Below, in pieces: positions 29,570-38,185 of a DNA stretch of 64,000 nt. The translations under genes were made by a program, and so were the position numbers. The notes under the pieces are model-generated. The model ran no database searches and was not told where the DNA came from. It was given only the letters and a program-made list of their open reading frames with translations. This DNA is from Streptomyces qaidamensis (GTDB lineage: Bacteria > Actinomycetota > Actinomycetes > Streptomycetales > Streptomycetaceae): NCBI RefSeq assembly GCF_001611795.1, contig NZ_CP015098.1, positions 5,332,001-5,396,000 on the forward strand, read 5' to 3'. Each line of letters starts with the position of its first letter. Within the stretch, counting starts at the first letter, position 1.

Positions 29570-30655
29570 TCAGGTACGGCGCAGCCGAGCCGCGCCCTTG
29601 AGCGTCCGCGCGGCGAGCGACGCGAGCCGCGGCCTGCTGCGGACGAAGCTGTGCGCGCGGCGCGAGGGCTCGCGGCTCAGCCAGTGCAGTGCCGCGCCGG
29701 CCCCCGGCCGGGTCACCGCGCCCTCGTACACGGGCAGTTCGCCCGTCTTCAGCGCGTCCTTGTACTCGGCCGCGCCCCGCCCCAGGTCGAGCATGCCGAT
29801 GCCGTCGGCGGCCGCCGCCTCGGCCATGCGCAGGTGCAGCACGAGGCCGGGCGAGAACTTCGCGAACTCCGGGTCGTAGGCCGGGAACCAGCAGGCCAGC
29901 ACCGACGACGAGCGCAGCCCGAAGTGCGCGGCGACGGGCCGCTCACCGGCGTACAGCACCGACAGCGTGCCGCTGCACTCCGGCGCCCGGGTCCGGGCCA
30001 GCTGTCCGACGAGCCGGGTGATCCACCCCTGGGCGAACCGGTCCCGGCGGCCGGTCCTGCGGTACTGCGCGGACTTCCACTCCATGAGCGCGCGCAGCGC
30101 GGCCGGTTCGCGCTCGTCGAAGACGAACCGCAGCTCGCCGCCCTGCCGGCCGAGCCTGCGCTCCTTGGCCAGGGTGGTCTTCAGGAACTTCGGCGACTGC
30201 GAGCGCAGCACCGACTCGTACGTCTCGTAGCCCTTCTCCACGTCGATGACGTAGGTGGCGTGCTCCTCGGCCGCGTACCGGACGAACAGCCGCTGCCCGG
30301 CCTCCAGATTGTCGAAGGCGAAGCTCGACACCGAGCAGGCCCTCAGCAGCCGGCCGGTCTCCAGGTCCAGGCCCGGCCGCAGGATTGCGCCCTGCGCGTC
30401 CGAGACACCGAGCCCGATCGCCCGGCCCTGCCCCAACGGGCCGCGCTCATAGGGCAGGAACCCGGCCGGTTCCGGCCCCTCGTAGACCACGGCCACCCGG
30501 CCCCCGGGCCTGACCCGGCCGACGGCCTCGGTGAACTCCGGTTCCATGAAGGGGTTGCGCGGTGCCTCGGAGGCCGCGCGCAGCGCACGCCAGCGCTCCT
30601 TCTCCCCTTCGCCGAGCTCCCCGGGCCCGGCCACGCGTATGCGCCCACTGCTCAA
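29570..30655 (-). CDS. FemAB/BcsL-type GNAT-fold acyltransferase
   Basis: The 361-residue protein matches the GNAT/CelD (FemAB-like) proteins found in polysaccharide loci. The segment RSSSVLACWFPAYDPEFAKF and the following helix with LDLGRGAAEYKDALKTG are typical. It would transfer an acyl or aminoacyl group to a glycan precursor. The likely start is TTG at 30655, because CGGGGGGTCGGG immediately precedes it; GTG 30634 is the alternative. It is first in a minus-strand operon with the glycosyltransferase and deacetylase. Confidence 0.8.
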   Translation of the reverse strand: MSSGRIRVAGPGELGEGEKERWRALRAASEAPRNPFMEPEFTEAVGRVRPGGRVAVVYEGPEPAGFLPYERGPLGQGRAIGLGVSDAQGAILRPGLDLETGRLLRACSVSSFAFDNLEAGQRLFVRYAAEEHATYVIDVEKGYETYESVLRSQSPKFLKTTLAKERRLGRQGGELRFVFDEREPAALRALMEWKSAQYRRTGRRDRFAQGWITRLVGQLARTRAPECSGTLSVLYAGERPVAAHFGLRSSSVLACWFPAYDPEFAKFSPGLVLHLRMAEAAAADGIGMLDLGRGAAEYKDALKTGELPVYEGAVTRPGAGAALHWLSREPSRRAHSFVRSRPRLASLAARTLKGAARLRRT

Positions 30656-30847
30656 CCCGACCCCCCGATCAAGTCCCCCCTGGACACTTGGAAGGTACCG
30701 CTCGTTGCGGCCTCACGGGTAGGTAGCGGAGCATGTTGTTGCCAACCGGTGCAGAGGCCTTCAACCGGGCAATCGGTGTCCGTCGCGCGAGGATCGGGGT
30801 CCGTCGTGCGATGAAACGAAGGGGCGCACTGTCCGTATTCTCTGATC

Positions 30848-31696
30848 ATGGCCGCACCCATCGCATATTCACTCATCGCCACCGATCTGGACGGGACGTT
30901 GCTGCGCGGCGACGACACCCTCTCCGACCGGTCCCTCGCCGCGCTCGCGCGGGTGGCGGACGCCGGTGCCCAGCACCTCGTGGTGACGGGCCGGCCGGCG
31001 CCCAGAGTGCGGCCGCTCCTGGACGACCTCGGCACGACGGGGCTCGCGGTGTGCGGGCAGGGCGCGCAGGTGTACGACGCAGGCGCGGACCGGCTGCTGT
31101 GGTCCATCACCCTGGACCGGGAACTGGCCGAGACCGCTCTGGGCAAGATCGAGGCCGAGGTGGGGCAGGTGTACGCGGCGGTCGACCAGGACGGGGTCGA
31201 CGGGCTCACGCTGATCGAGCCGGGTTATCTGATGCCGCACCCGACCCTGCCCGCCGTGCGGGTCGACCGCCGCGACGACCTGTGGGGCGAGCCCATCAGC
31301 AAGGTGCTGCTGCGCCATCCCCACCTGTCGGACGACGAGTTGGCGGCGACGGCCCGCTCGGTGGTCGGCTCACTGGCGACGGTGACGATGTCGGGCCCCG
31401 GCACGGTCGAACTCCAGCCGTGCGGGATCACCAAGGCCACGGGCCTCGCGCTGGCCGCCGAGCATCTGGGGCTGCGCCCGGCGGACACCCTCGCCTTCGG
31501 TGACATGCCCAACGACATCCCGATGTTCGACTGGGCCGCTCACGGGGTGGCGATGGCCAATGCCCATCCCGAACTCAAGGCCGTGGCCGACGAGGTCACC
31601 CTGTCGAACGAGGACGACGGCATCGCCGTCGTCCTCGAACGACTGCTGGGCGGGGCGGCTCAGTACGGGCCGTTGACGTTGTCGATCGAGCCGTAA
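30848..31696 (+). CDS. Cof-type HAD-IIB phosphatase
   Basis: The 282-residue cytoplasmic hydrolase has motif I DLDGTLL, motif II VTGRP and motif IV FGDMPNDIPMF, which define the Cof/HAD-IIB group acting on sugar phosphates or flavin nucleotides. A TATTCT hexamer (30836-30841) ends six bases before the ATG and no ribosome site is close, so the mRNA may be leaderless. Its last 37 bases overlap the end of the convergent LysM gene. Confidence 0.9.
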   Translation: MAAPIAYSLIATDLDGTLLRGDDTLSDRSLAALARVADAGAQHLVVTGRPAPRVRPLLDDLGTTGLAVCGQGAQVYDAGADRLLWSITLDRELAETALGKIEAEVGQVYAAVDQDGVDGLTLIEPGYLMPHPTLPAVRVDRRDDLWGEPISKVLLRHPHLSDDELAATARSVVGSLATVTMSGPGTVELQPCGITKATGLALAAEHLGLRPADTLAFGDMPNDIPMFDWAAHGVAMANAHPELKAVADEVTLSNEDDGIAVVLERLLGGAAQYGPLTLSIEP

Positions 31697-32439
31697 CGGT
31701 CGGCCGCGTAGTTGCAGGCCGCCGTGATGTTGGCGACCGGGTCGTACGGGTCCCACGACGTGCCGTCCACGTGGTAGGCCTGGAAGGTCGGGTCGATGGT
31801 CTGGAGCAGGCCCTTGGACGGGGTGCCCTTGGCGGCGTTGGAGTCCCAGTTGTTGATCGCCAGCGGGTTGCCGGACGACTCGCGCATGATGTTGCGGTAG
31901 ATGCCGTCGTAGGACCCGGGGATCCCCTTCTGCGCCATGATGTCCAGCGCCTCGCGGATCCATCCGTCCAGGTTGTTCGCGTAGGTCTTCGCCGACGCCT
32001 GGGTGGCCTGGGCGACACCGCCGGCGGGCTTCGCGGCCGGCTTGGCGGGGGCGGACGACTTGGTCGCCGTCTTCTTCGCTGCGTCCGTCTTGGTGGTCTT
32101 CACCGTCAGCTTCAGACCCGGGTGGATCAGCTTCGGGTCGTCGCCGACGGCGGCGCGGTTGTCCTTGTAGAGCTGCTTCCAGCCGCCCGAGACGTCGTAC
32201 TTGTCCGCGATGCGGGCGAGCGAGTCGCCCTTGACCACGGTGTACGTGAGGGGCTTGGCGGGCTGGGCCGCCTGCGGCACGGACTGTGCGGCGGCGGGTG
32301 CGATCTGTGGCTCGGCGGCACTCGCGTGCGTGGCGCCGAGGAGCGGAAGGGTGAGTGCGGCTCCGCCGGTACCGGCGGCGATGAAGCCTCGGGTCAGCGG
32401 GTTGGTTCTGGGGCGACGGTGCTTGCCTCGTCCGGCCAT
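31660..32439 (-). CDS. secreted LysM and transglycosylase-fold cell-wall protein
   Basis: The 259-residue protein has a signal peptide (about 1-42, ending ATHASA), a LysM module (about 65-112, YTVVKGDSLARIADKY), an Ala/Lys/Pro linker and a C-terminal SLT-type domain. RNIMRESSGNPLAINNWD bears the probable catalytic glutamate. It should bind and cut peptidoglycan outside the cell. GGAGAGGAA precedes ATG 32439. A c-di-AMP riboswitch lies in its leader, a known arrangement for Streptomyces wall hydrolases. The 3' end overlaps the HAD gene by 37 bases. Confidence 0.93.
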   Translation of the reverse strand: MAGRGKHRRPRTNPLTRGFIAAGTGGAALTLPLLGATHASAAEPQIAPAAAQSVPQAAQPAKPLTYTVVKGDSLARIADKYDVSGGWKQLYKDNRAAVGDDPKLIHPGLKLTVKTTKTDAAKKTATKSSAPAKPAAKPAGGVAQATQASAKTYANNLDGWIREALDIMAQKGIPGSYDGIYRNIMRESSGNPLAINNWDSNAAKGTPSKGLLQTIDPTFQAYHVDGTSWDPYDPVANITAACNYAADRYGSIDNVNGPY

Positions 32440-32454
32440 GGCGATATTCCTCTC

Positions 32455-32646
32455 CGGCGCCTGCGAGGTGAGCTGTCGGGTTCGGGCCGGGAGGTGCCCG
32501 GCCGCGTACGGCGCTGTGTGCCGTACGCGGCTTCACCCCGAGCCGTGCCGCTGTGCGGACCGGCGACTTACCTGGGTCCCCCGCTCCTGCCACGCGTGAG
32601 TGAGTCGGTTCTGTGGGGAGTCCGGGCGGCGGCAGGATTAGGCGTC
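32455..32646 (-). promoter_or_regulatory. c-di-AMP (ydaO/yuaA) riboswitch
   Basis: Read on the minus strand, the leader of the LysM gene has the ydaO landmarks in order: CCTAATCCTGCCGCC, GGCAGGAGCGGGGGACCC, TCGGGGTGAAGCCGCG, then CCCGAACCCGACAGC and AGCTCACCTCGCAGGCG just before the gene. Helices pair across these blocks. This class binds cyclic di-AMP and usually switches expression off when the ligand is high. The match is by recognition, not by covariance search. Confidence 0.88.
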
Positions 32647-33121
32647 CGCCGGACAGGGCCGGAACGTATGCGAGAGCACATGTCGGGAACAAGCACCCCA
32701 GTCACATATCACGCAGTTGACCTTGGTCGGGGGCTTTTGGGCCGCTTGATCCTTTGCGGGAGCCAAGGCTCAACTGGCGTTCTGGGGAAGGCGGTACAAG
32801 CCGATGCCGTAGTGGGGCGGAAAAGGGGAACAAGTGATTCAACTCACTGATCACGAGCCTGCGGGGCAATTTTCGCCAAGGGGAATTCACGTACTCATCA
32901 CGGCAAATCGTGCATAGTTCGCTACCTCTGGGTAAGTCGATTTATATCTGTTCTTATAGGTTGATCGAAAACATAACGGTCGTGATCGGATACCACCCGG
33001 CCTGTAACCCTGGGTGCTGGCGGTGATCGAAACGTGACCGGATACGCTGGCCGGAGTGAGGGCAGCGACCTATCGACAATCCGCGTAATCACCGGCAGAC
33101 ACAGCAGACAGGAGACCCCTC
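32647..33121. other. AT-richer divergent promoter region
   Basis: This 475-base region separates the riboswitch and the polyprenyl synthase gene and is markedly AT-richer than its surroundings around 32900-33010. On the minus strand TTGTTC-18-TACGTT (32663-32692) is a weak promoter candidate placed just before the riboswitch. On the plus side TGATCG recurs and GGATAC occurs twice before the synthase gene. No convincing small gene was found. Confidence 0.5.
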
Positions 33122-34132
33122 GTGACCGACGTCGGGCCGTTCGGGCTGAGCGTGCGGGACCAGGCTCTGGAAGCCGATGTCCAGGCCGGGATGGCGGCTG
33201 TCGAGGAAGGCTTGCTCGAGGCCACGAAGAGTGAGGTGCCCTTCATCACGGAGGCCGCCCAGCACCTGGTGCGGGCCGGGGGCAAGCGGTTCCGCCCGCT
33301 GCTGGTGATGCTCTCCGCCCAGTTCGGCGACCGGTACGCACCCGGGATCGTGCCGTCGGCCGTCGTCGTGGAGCTGACCCACCTCGCCACGCTGTACCAC
33401 GACGACGTGATGGACGAGGCCGCCGTGCGCCGCGGCGTCGCGAGCGCGAACACCCGCTGGGGCAACTCCGTCGCGGTCCTCACCGGCGATTTCCTCTTCG
33501 CCCGCGCCTCGCACATCCTGGCCGACCTCGGCCCGGAGGCCGTGCGGGTGCAGGCCGAGGCGTTCGAGCGGCTGGTGACCGGCCAGATCCTGGAGACGGC
33601 CGGACCGCAGGACGGCCGGGACCCCGTCGAGCACTACCTCGACGTGCTGGGCGGCAAGACCGGCTCGCTGGTCGCGGTGTCGTGCCGGTTCGGCGCGATG
33701 ATGTCCGGCGCCGACGACACGGTCGTGGACGTCCTGACCCAGTACGGCGAGCGGCTCGGCGTCGCCTTCCAGCTCGCGGACGACGTCCTGGACATCGCCT
33801 CCCACTCCCACGAGTCCGGCAAGACGCCCGGCACCGACCTGCGTGAGGGCATCCCCACGCTGCCGGTGCTGCGGCTGCGCGAGCGGGCGGCCCGGCTCGG
33901 ACTCGCCGAGGACATCGCCCTGTGCGAGCTCCTCGACTCCGACCTCACCGACGACGCCCGGCACGCCGAGGCCCTGCGCCTGCTGCGGGCCCACCCGGCG
34001 CTGGAGCAGGCCCGGCGGGACACCGTCCGTTACGCCCAGGACGCCCGTTCGGCGCTCGCGCCCCTGCGGGAGTGCACCGCGAAGACGGCGCTCCTGGAGC
34101 TGTGCGACGCGGTGGTGCACCGGGCCGGCTAG
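33122..34132 (+). CDS. polyprenyl diphosphate synthase
   Basis: The 336-residue trans-isoprenyl diphosphate synthase has the first aspartate-rich motif in LYHDDVMDEA, the GGKRFRPLL substrate site and the second Asp motif FQLADDVLDI. It condenses isopentenyl units onto allylic diphosphates. The small residues before the first motif suggest a long (C35-C50-class) chain, fitting the menaquinone side chain used by complex I, but chain length cannot be read from sequence alone. GTG 33122 follows AGGAGACCCCTC. A hairpin follows the stop. Confidence 0.88.
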   Translation: MTDVGPFGLSVRDQALEADVQAGMAAVEEGLLEATKSEVPFITEAAQHLVRAGGKRFRPLLVMLSAQFGDRYAPGIVPSAVVVELTHLATLYHDDVMDEAAVRRGVASANTRWGNSVAVLTGDFLFARASHILADLGPEAVRVQAEAFERLVTGQILETAGPQDGRDPVEHYLDVLGGKTGSLVAVSCRFGAMMSGADDTVVDVLTQYGERLGVAFQLADDVLDIASHSHESGKTPGTDLREGIPTLPVLRLRERAARLGLAEDIALCELLDSDLTDDARHAEALRLLRAHPALEQARRDTVRYAQDARSALAPLRECTAKTALLELCDAVVHRAG

Positions 34133-34138
34133 CCCGCC

Positions 34139-34167
34139 CTCCCCGCGACCCCTACGGGTCGGGGGAG
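34139..34167 (+). terminator. hairpin terminator after the polyprenyl synthase gene
   Basis: CTCCCCGCGACCC, CTAC, then GGGTCGGGGGAG form a GC-rich stem-loop seven bases after the stop codon. Confidence 0.7.
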
Positions 34168-34362
34168 AAGTCGCCCTTCCGTGTCATACCCCAGCAGTAC
34201 ACGGAGTTGAGCCCGGGGTCTGACGTATCTCCCTGGCCGATTTGGTCAGATGGACACCAGGGAAAGACACCACTCCTCACCTGTTCGGGTGAGAATGGCG
34301 GCTCAGGGACGAGTGCGTGGACGACACGGACAGCCGCCGCCGACCACGGAGGTAGGGCACAC

Positions 34363-35622
34363 ATGGCACCGTACGCATCCGACGACAGCACGACCGCCGG
34401 AGAGGTCGACGAGCAGCGCTCCGGGCGGCGCAAAGCCGCGCGGTACATCGTCCCGGTCACGGTGGTGGGGGTGGCCGCCGCGACGATCGGGCTGGTCCCC
34501 GCGCTCGCCGACTCCGGGGACCCCGACCTCCCGAAGATCACCGCACAGCAACTCATCGAGAAGATCGCCAAGTCGGACGTCCAGCAGCTGTCCGGCACGG
34601 TGAAGATCAGTACGGACCTCGGCCTGCCGAACCTCGGCGGCCTGGAGTCGGGCCTGCTGTCCGGCGCCGCGGGCCAGGGCGAGGGCGGCTCCTCCGCCGA
34701 CCCGACGGCCAAGCTCACCGAACTGGCCTCCGGCACGCACACCCTGCGCGTCGCCGCCGACGGCCCGGACAAGCAGAAGCTGTCGCTGCTGGAGAACGCC
34801 GCCGAGTACAGCGTCATCCACAACGGCAAGGACGTCTGGGGCTACGACAGCAAGTCCAACGAGGTCTACCACGGCACCTCCTCCGAGAGCCCGGAGCGCG
34901 GCAAGGACCAGCAGCCGCCGGCCCTGCCGAAGGACTTCGCCGAGGAGGCCCTGAAGGCGGTCGACGACACCACGTCCGTGACCGTGGACGGCACGGCCCA
35001 GGTCGCCGGCCGGGACGCCTACAAGCTGGTCGTCGAGCCGAAGCAGTCCGGCTCCACGGTCGGCGCGATCACCGTCGCCGTGGACGCGAAGACCGGCATG
35101 CCGCTGAAGTTCACGCTCACCCCGGCGGGCGGCGGCCCGGCCGTCGTCGACGCGGGCTTCACGAAGGTCAGCTTCGCCGAGCCGGCCGCCTCCACCTTCG
35201 ACTTCACCCCGCCCAAGGGCGCGAAGGTCACCGAGGAGAAGGACGCGGGCACGGCACGCGACAAGGCGGGCGAGACCCCGCGCAAGGCCCCCGGCAAGCC
35301 CTTCGACCTGGGCGAGGCGCCCAAGGCCGGGAAGGACTCCGGCAAGGGAGTCGGCGACCTCGACGGCATGAAGACCATCGGCGAGGGCTGGACCGCCATA
35401 GCCACCTTCGACACCGGCGGCGAGGGCGTGCCCTCGGGCAAGGCCGGCGGCGAGTTCGGCGGCTTCATGGACTCGCTCGGCGACAAGGTCCACGGCAAGT
35501 TCGGCTCGGGCACGGTCTTCTCCACCCGCCTGGTCAACGCCCTCGTCACCGACGACGGCAAGGTCTACGCGGGCCTGGTCACCAAGGACGCGCTCGTGAA
35601 GGCGGCCGACGCCGGCAAGTAG
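34363..35622 (+). CDS. exported LolA-like/DUF2092-type protein
   Basis: The 419-residue protein has a charged N-terminus with a single hydrophobic segment at about 27-50 (ARYIVPVTVVGVAAATIGLV), so it is a signal-anchored or secreted protein. The exported part has a LolA/LppX-like pattern with YSVIHNGKDVWGYDS, KLVVEPKQ and VAVDAKTGMPLKF, suggesting a hydrophobic-ligand-binding half-barrel. There is no lipobox. GGAGGTAGGG precedes ATG 34363. The ABC exporter downstream may be functionally linked. Confidence 0.75.
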   Translation: MAPYASDDSTTAGEVDEQRSGRRKAARYIVPVTVVGVAAATIGLVPALADSGDPDLPKITAQQLIEKIAKSDVQQLSGTVKISTDLGLPNLGGLESGLLSGAAGQGEGGSSADPTAKLTELASGTHTLRVAADGPDKQKLSLLENAAEYSVIHNGKDVWGYDSKSNEVYHGTSSESPERGKDQQPPALPKDFAEEALKAVDDTTSVTVDGTAQVAGRDAYKLVVEPKQSGSTVGAITVAVDAKTGMPLKFTLTPAGGGPAVVDAGFTKVSFAEPAASTFDFTPPKGAKVTEEKDAGTARDKAGETPRKAPGKPFDLGEAPKAGKDSGKGVGDLDGMKTIGEGWTAIATFDTGGEGVPSGKAGGEFGGFMDSLGDKVHGKFGSGTVFSTRLVNALVTDDGKVYAGLVTKDALVKAADAGK

Positions 35623-35663
35623 GTCCCGCGGCCGCACGGGACGTCGAGAGAACGAGGAAGCCG

Positions 35664-36650
35664 ATGGGCGAGGTGTCCGCCGGGGAACCGGAGCAGCGTG
35701 GGACACGGGCCGGGACCGGGGAACCGGTCATCGCCACCCGCGCGCTCACCAAGCGCTACCGCGGCGGACAGCTCGCCGTGGACGGTCTCGACCTGACCGT
35801 CCCGGCGGGCAGCGTCTTCGGCTTCCTCGGACCCAACGGTTCCGGCAAGACCACCACCATCCGCATGCTGATGGGCCTCATCGAGCCCACCTCCGGCACG
35901 GCCCGGGTGCTCGGGCAGCCCATGCCCCGGGCCACCCGCGCCGTGCTGCCGCACGTCGGCGCCCTCATCGAGGGCCCGGCCCTCTACGGCTTCCTCTCCG
36001 GCAGCGACAACCTGATCCGCTACGACAGCGCCGACCCGGCCGCCGATCCGCGCACCCGGCGCACCCGGGTCGCCTCGGCCCTGGACCGGGTGGGCCTGAC
36101 CGCCGCCGCGGGCAGGAAGGCCAAGGCGTACTCCCTGGGCATGAAACAGCGCCTGGGCCTCGCGGCCGCGCTGCTCCAGCCGCGCCGGCTGCTCGTGCTG
36201 GACGAGCCCACCAACGGCCTCGACCCGCAGGGCATGCGCGAGATCCGCGCCCTGGTGAGGGAGCTGGCCTCGGACGGCACGACCGTTTTCCTCTCCTCCC
36301 ACCTCCTCGACGAGATCGAGCAGGTCTGCACGCACGCGGCCGTGATGGCGCAGGGCCGGCTGATCACGCAGGGCCCGGTCGCCGAGCTGTCCGCCGGGGC
36401 GCGCGGCCGGCTGGTCGTGACCACGCCGGACCCGGCGGAGGCGGCCCGGATCCTGAAGGAGCAGGGCGTCGCCGACGTCGTCGTCGCCGACGACCGGGTG
36501 ACCGGCGAACCACCGGACCGCGACCTCGCCGAGGTGAACGCCGCGCTGGTGACGGCCGGGGTCCGGGTGCGCGGCTTCACGGTCGAACGGGCCTCGCTGG
36601 AGGACGCGTTCGTGGCGCTGACCGGGGAGGGCTTCGATGTCGCGGGCTGA
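35664..36650 (+). CDS. ABC transporter ATP-binding protein
   Basis: The 328-residue ATPase has Walker A GPNGSGKTT, the signature YSLGMKQRLGLAAALL (a variant of LSGGQ), Walker B LLVLDEPTNGLDP and the H-loop SSHLLDE. The C-terminal ~90 residues are typical of drug/lipid export ATPases (DrrA/CcmA type). It overlaps the permease gene by 14 bases and follows the LolA-like gene by 41 bases. Confidence 0.93.
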   Translation: MGEVSAGEPEQRGTRAGTGEPVIATRALTKRYRGGQLAVDGLDLTVPAGSVFGFLGPNGSGKTTTIRMLMGLIEPTSGTARVLGQPMPRATRAVLPHVGALIEGPALYGFLSGSDNLIRYDSADPAADPRTRRTRVASALDRVGLTAAAGRKAKAYSLGMKQRLGLAAALLQPRRLLVLDEPTNGLDPQGMREIRALVRELASDGTTVFLSSHLLDEIEQVCTHAAVMAQGRLITQGPVAELSAGARGRLVVTTPDPAEAARILKEQGVADVVVADDRVTGEPPDRDLAEVNAALVTAGVRVRGFTVERASLEDAFVALTGEGFDVAG

Positions 36651-37515
36651 GGTCGCGGAGAGCGTACGGCCGGTGAGCCCGTTGTGGACCTTCGGGCTGC
36701 TGCGCAACGAGCTCGTCACCACGTTCCGGCGGTGGCGCACGCTCGCGCTGCTGGCCGTGCTGGCAGGTGTGCCGGTCCTCGTCGGCATCGCCGTCAAGAT
36801 GGAGACGGGCGACGGCTCGTCGCCCGGCGGCGGGGGCGGCGCAGGACCGGCCTTCATCTCGCAGATCACCAACAACGGCCTGTTCCTCGTCTTCACCGCC
36901 CTGGCCGCGACACTCCCGTTCTTCCTGCCGATGGCGGTCGGCGTGGTCGCGGGTGACGCGATCGCCGGCGAGGCCAACTCCGGCACGTTGCGCTACCTGC
37001 TGGTCGCTCCGGCCGGCCGCAGCCGCCTGCTGCTCACCAAGTACGCGACGGTGGTCATCTTCTGCCTGGCCGCGACGCTCGTGGTCGCCGTCTCGGCACT
37101 GACGGTCGGGGCGCTGCTCTTCCCGCTCGGTGACCTGACGACCATCTCCGGTACGCAGATCAGCTTGGCCGAGGGTCTGGGCAGAGCCCTGCTGATCGCC
37201 CTGGCCGTCGCCGCGTCACTGATCGGCGTCGCCGCGCTCGGCCTGTTCGTCTCGACTCTGACGGGCAGCGGCATCGCGGCGATGGCGACGACCGTCGGCC
37301 TGCTGATCACGGTCCAGATCCTCGACCAGATCCCGCAACTGCACGCCCTGCAGCCGTACTTCTTCTCCCACTACTGGCTGTCCTTCGCCGACCTCATGCG
37401 CGAGCCGGTCTACTGGGACGAACTGGCCAGGAACCTCGGCCTCCAGGCCCTGTACGCGGCGGTGTTCGGGTCGGCGGCGTGGGCGCGCTTCACGGCGAAG
37501 GACATCACCGCGTAG
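36637..37515 (+). CDS. ABC transporter permease
   Basis: The 292-residue ABC-2-type membrane protein has six hydrophobic helices (about 35-55, 82-105, 125-155, 175-200, 205-230 and 265-280). The segment GDAIAGEANSGTLRYLLVAP is characteristic of the family. It partners the overlapping ATPase gene. The exported substrate is unknown; the LolA-like neighbour hints at a lipid or hydrophobic compound. Confidence 0.9.
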   Translation: MSRAEVAESVRPVSPLWTFGLLRNELVTTFRRWRTLALLAVLAGVPVLVGIAVKMETGDGSSPGGGGGAGPAFISQITNNGLFLVFTALAATLPFFLPMAVGVVAGDAIAGEANSGTLRYLLVAPAGRSRLLLTKYATVVIFCLAATLVVAVSALTVGALLFPLGDLTTISGTQISLAEGLGRALLIALAVAASLIGVAALGLFVSTLTGSGIAAMATTVGLLITVQILDQIPQLHALQPYFFSHYWLSFADLMREPVYWDELARNLGLQALYAAVFGSAAWARFTAKDITA

Positions 37516-37518
37516 CGC

Positions 37519-38100
37519 TCAGTCCTCGTACAGGAACCGGGCCGGGGGCGCCTCCTGCTCGAAGAAGGTCTTGGCGCGCGTCAGCGCCGCGTCGTCGGTC
37601 AGCACGTCACCGGGCTTGCTGCCGTTGCCGAGCAGCACGCCGCCGAAGCGCATCCCCAGGTACGCCGCGGAGTTGTGCAGCGTCCCGACGAGCGGGTCGG
37701 CGACCACCTCCTGGGTGTGCGCGAGGGCGGTGACGCCCCACAGGGTGCGGCCGGCCATGGTCGCCTTGAAGTCGAGGCCCGGTGTGCGCAGCCAGCCCGA
37801 CCAGTAGTCGAGGTAGCGCTTGGTCTGCGCGGAGACCGAGTACCAGTACAGGGGCGAGACGATCACGAGGTCCGTCGCCGCGAGCGTCGCGTCCAGCAGC
37901 CGGGCCACGTTGCCCTCGGTCGGGCGGACGTGGTCGCTGTCGTGCCGCAGGTCCTCGAAGTCCGGCACCGGATGCTCGGTGAGGTCGATCCACTCCTGCT
38001 CGACGTCCGGGGGCAGTTGCTCGGCGGCCCGGCGGGCCAGCAGCTCGGAGTTGCCCTCGGCGCGAGCGCTGCCCAGGACGAAAAGGAAACGGCGGGTCAT
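37519..38100 (-). CDS. NAD(P)H-dependent flavin/quinone reductase
   Basis: The 193-residue flavodoxin-fold protein begins FLFVLGSARAEGNSELLA (FMN phosphate loop) and contains VIVSPLYWYSVSAQTKRYLD. Such enzymes reduce quinones, flavins or azo compounds with NAD(P)H. ATG 38100 follows GAGGGGC. Its promoter region carries a TGCGTACGCA palindrome. It converges on the ABC permease gene with three bases between. Confidence 0.85.
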   Translation of the reverse strand: MTRRFLFVLGSARAEGNSELLARRAAEQLPPDVEQEWIDLTEHPVPDFEDLRHDSDHVRPTEGNVARLLDATLAATDLVIVSPLYWYSVSAQTKRYLDYWSGWLRTPGLDFKATMAGRTLWGVTALAHTQEVVADPLVGTLHNSAAYLGMRFGGVLLGNGSKPGDVLTDDAALTRAKTFFEQEAPPARFLYED

Positions 38101-38151
38101 GGGTGCCCCTCTGGAAACTCGGCGTACGGCGATAGCATGCGTGTGCATCAT

Positions 38152-38161
38152 ATGCGTACGC
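38152..38161. promoter_or_regulatory. palindromic candidate operator upstream of the flavin reductase gene
   Basis: TGCGTACGCA is a perfect 10-base palindrome about 50 bases upstream of the reductase start. A further imperfect copy (ATGCGTGTGCAT) lies at 38135-38146. The spacing suits a repressor site; no regulator gene is adjacent. Confidence 0.4.
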
Positions 38162-38185
38162 AAGTAAATCCGCCAGGGGTGCCCG

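Noticed and set aside
32702..32890. 62-codon minus-strand open frame upstream of the riboswitch
   Set aside because: GTG start without a ribosome site, composition unlike neighbours, and it lies in promoter DNA.
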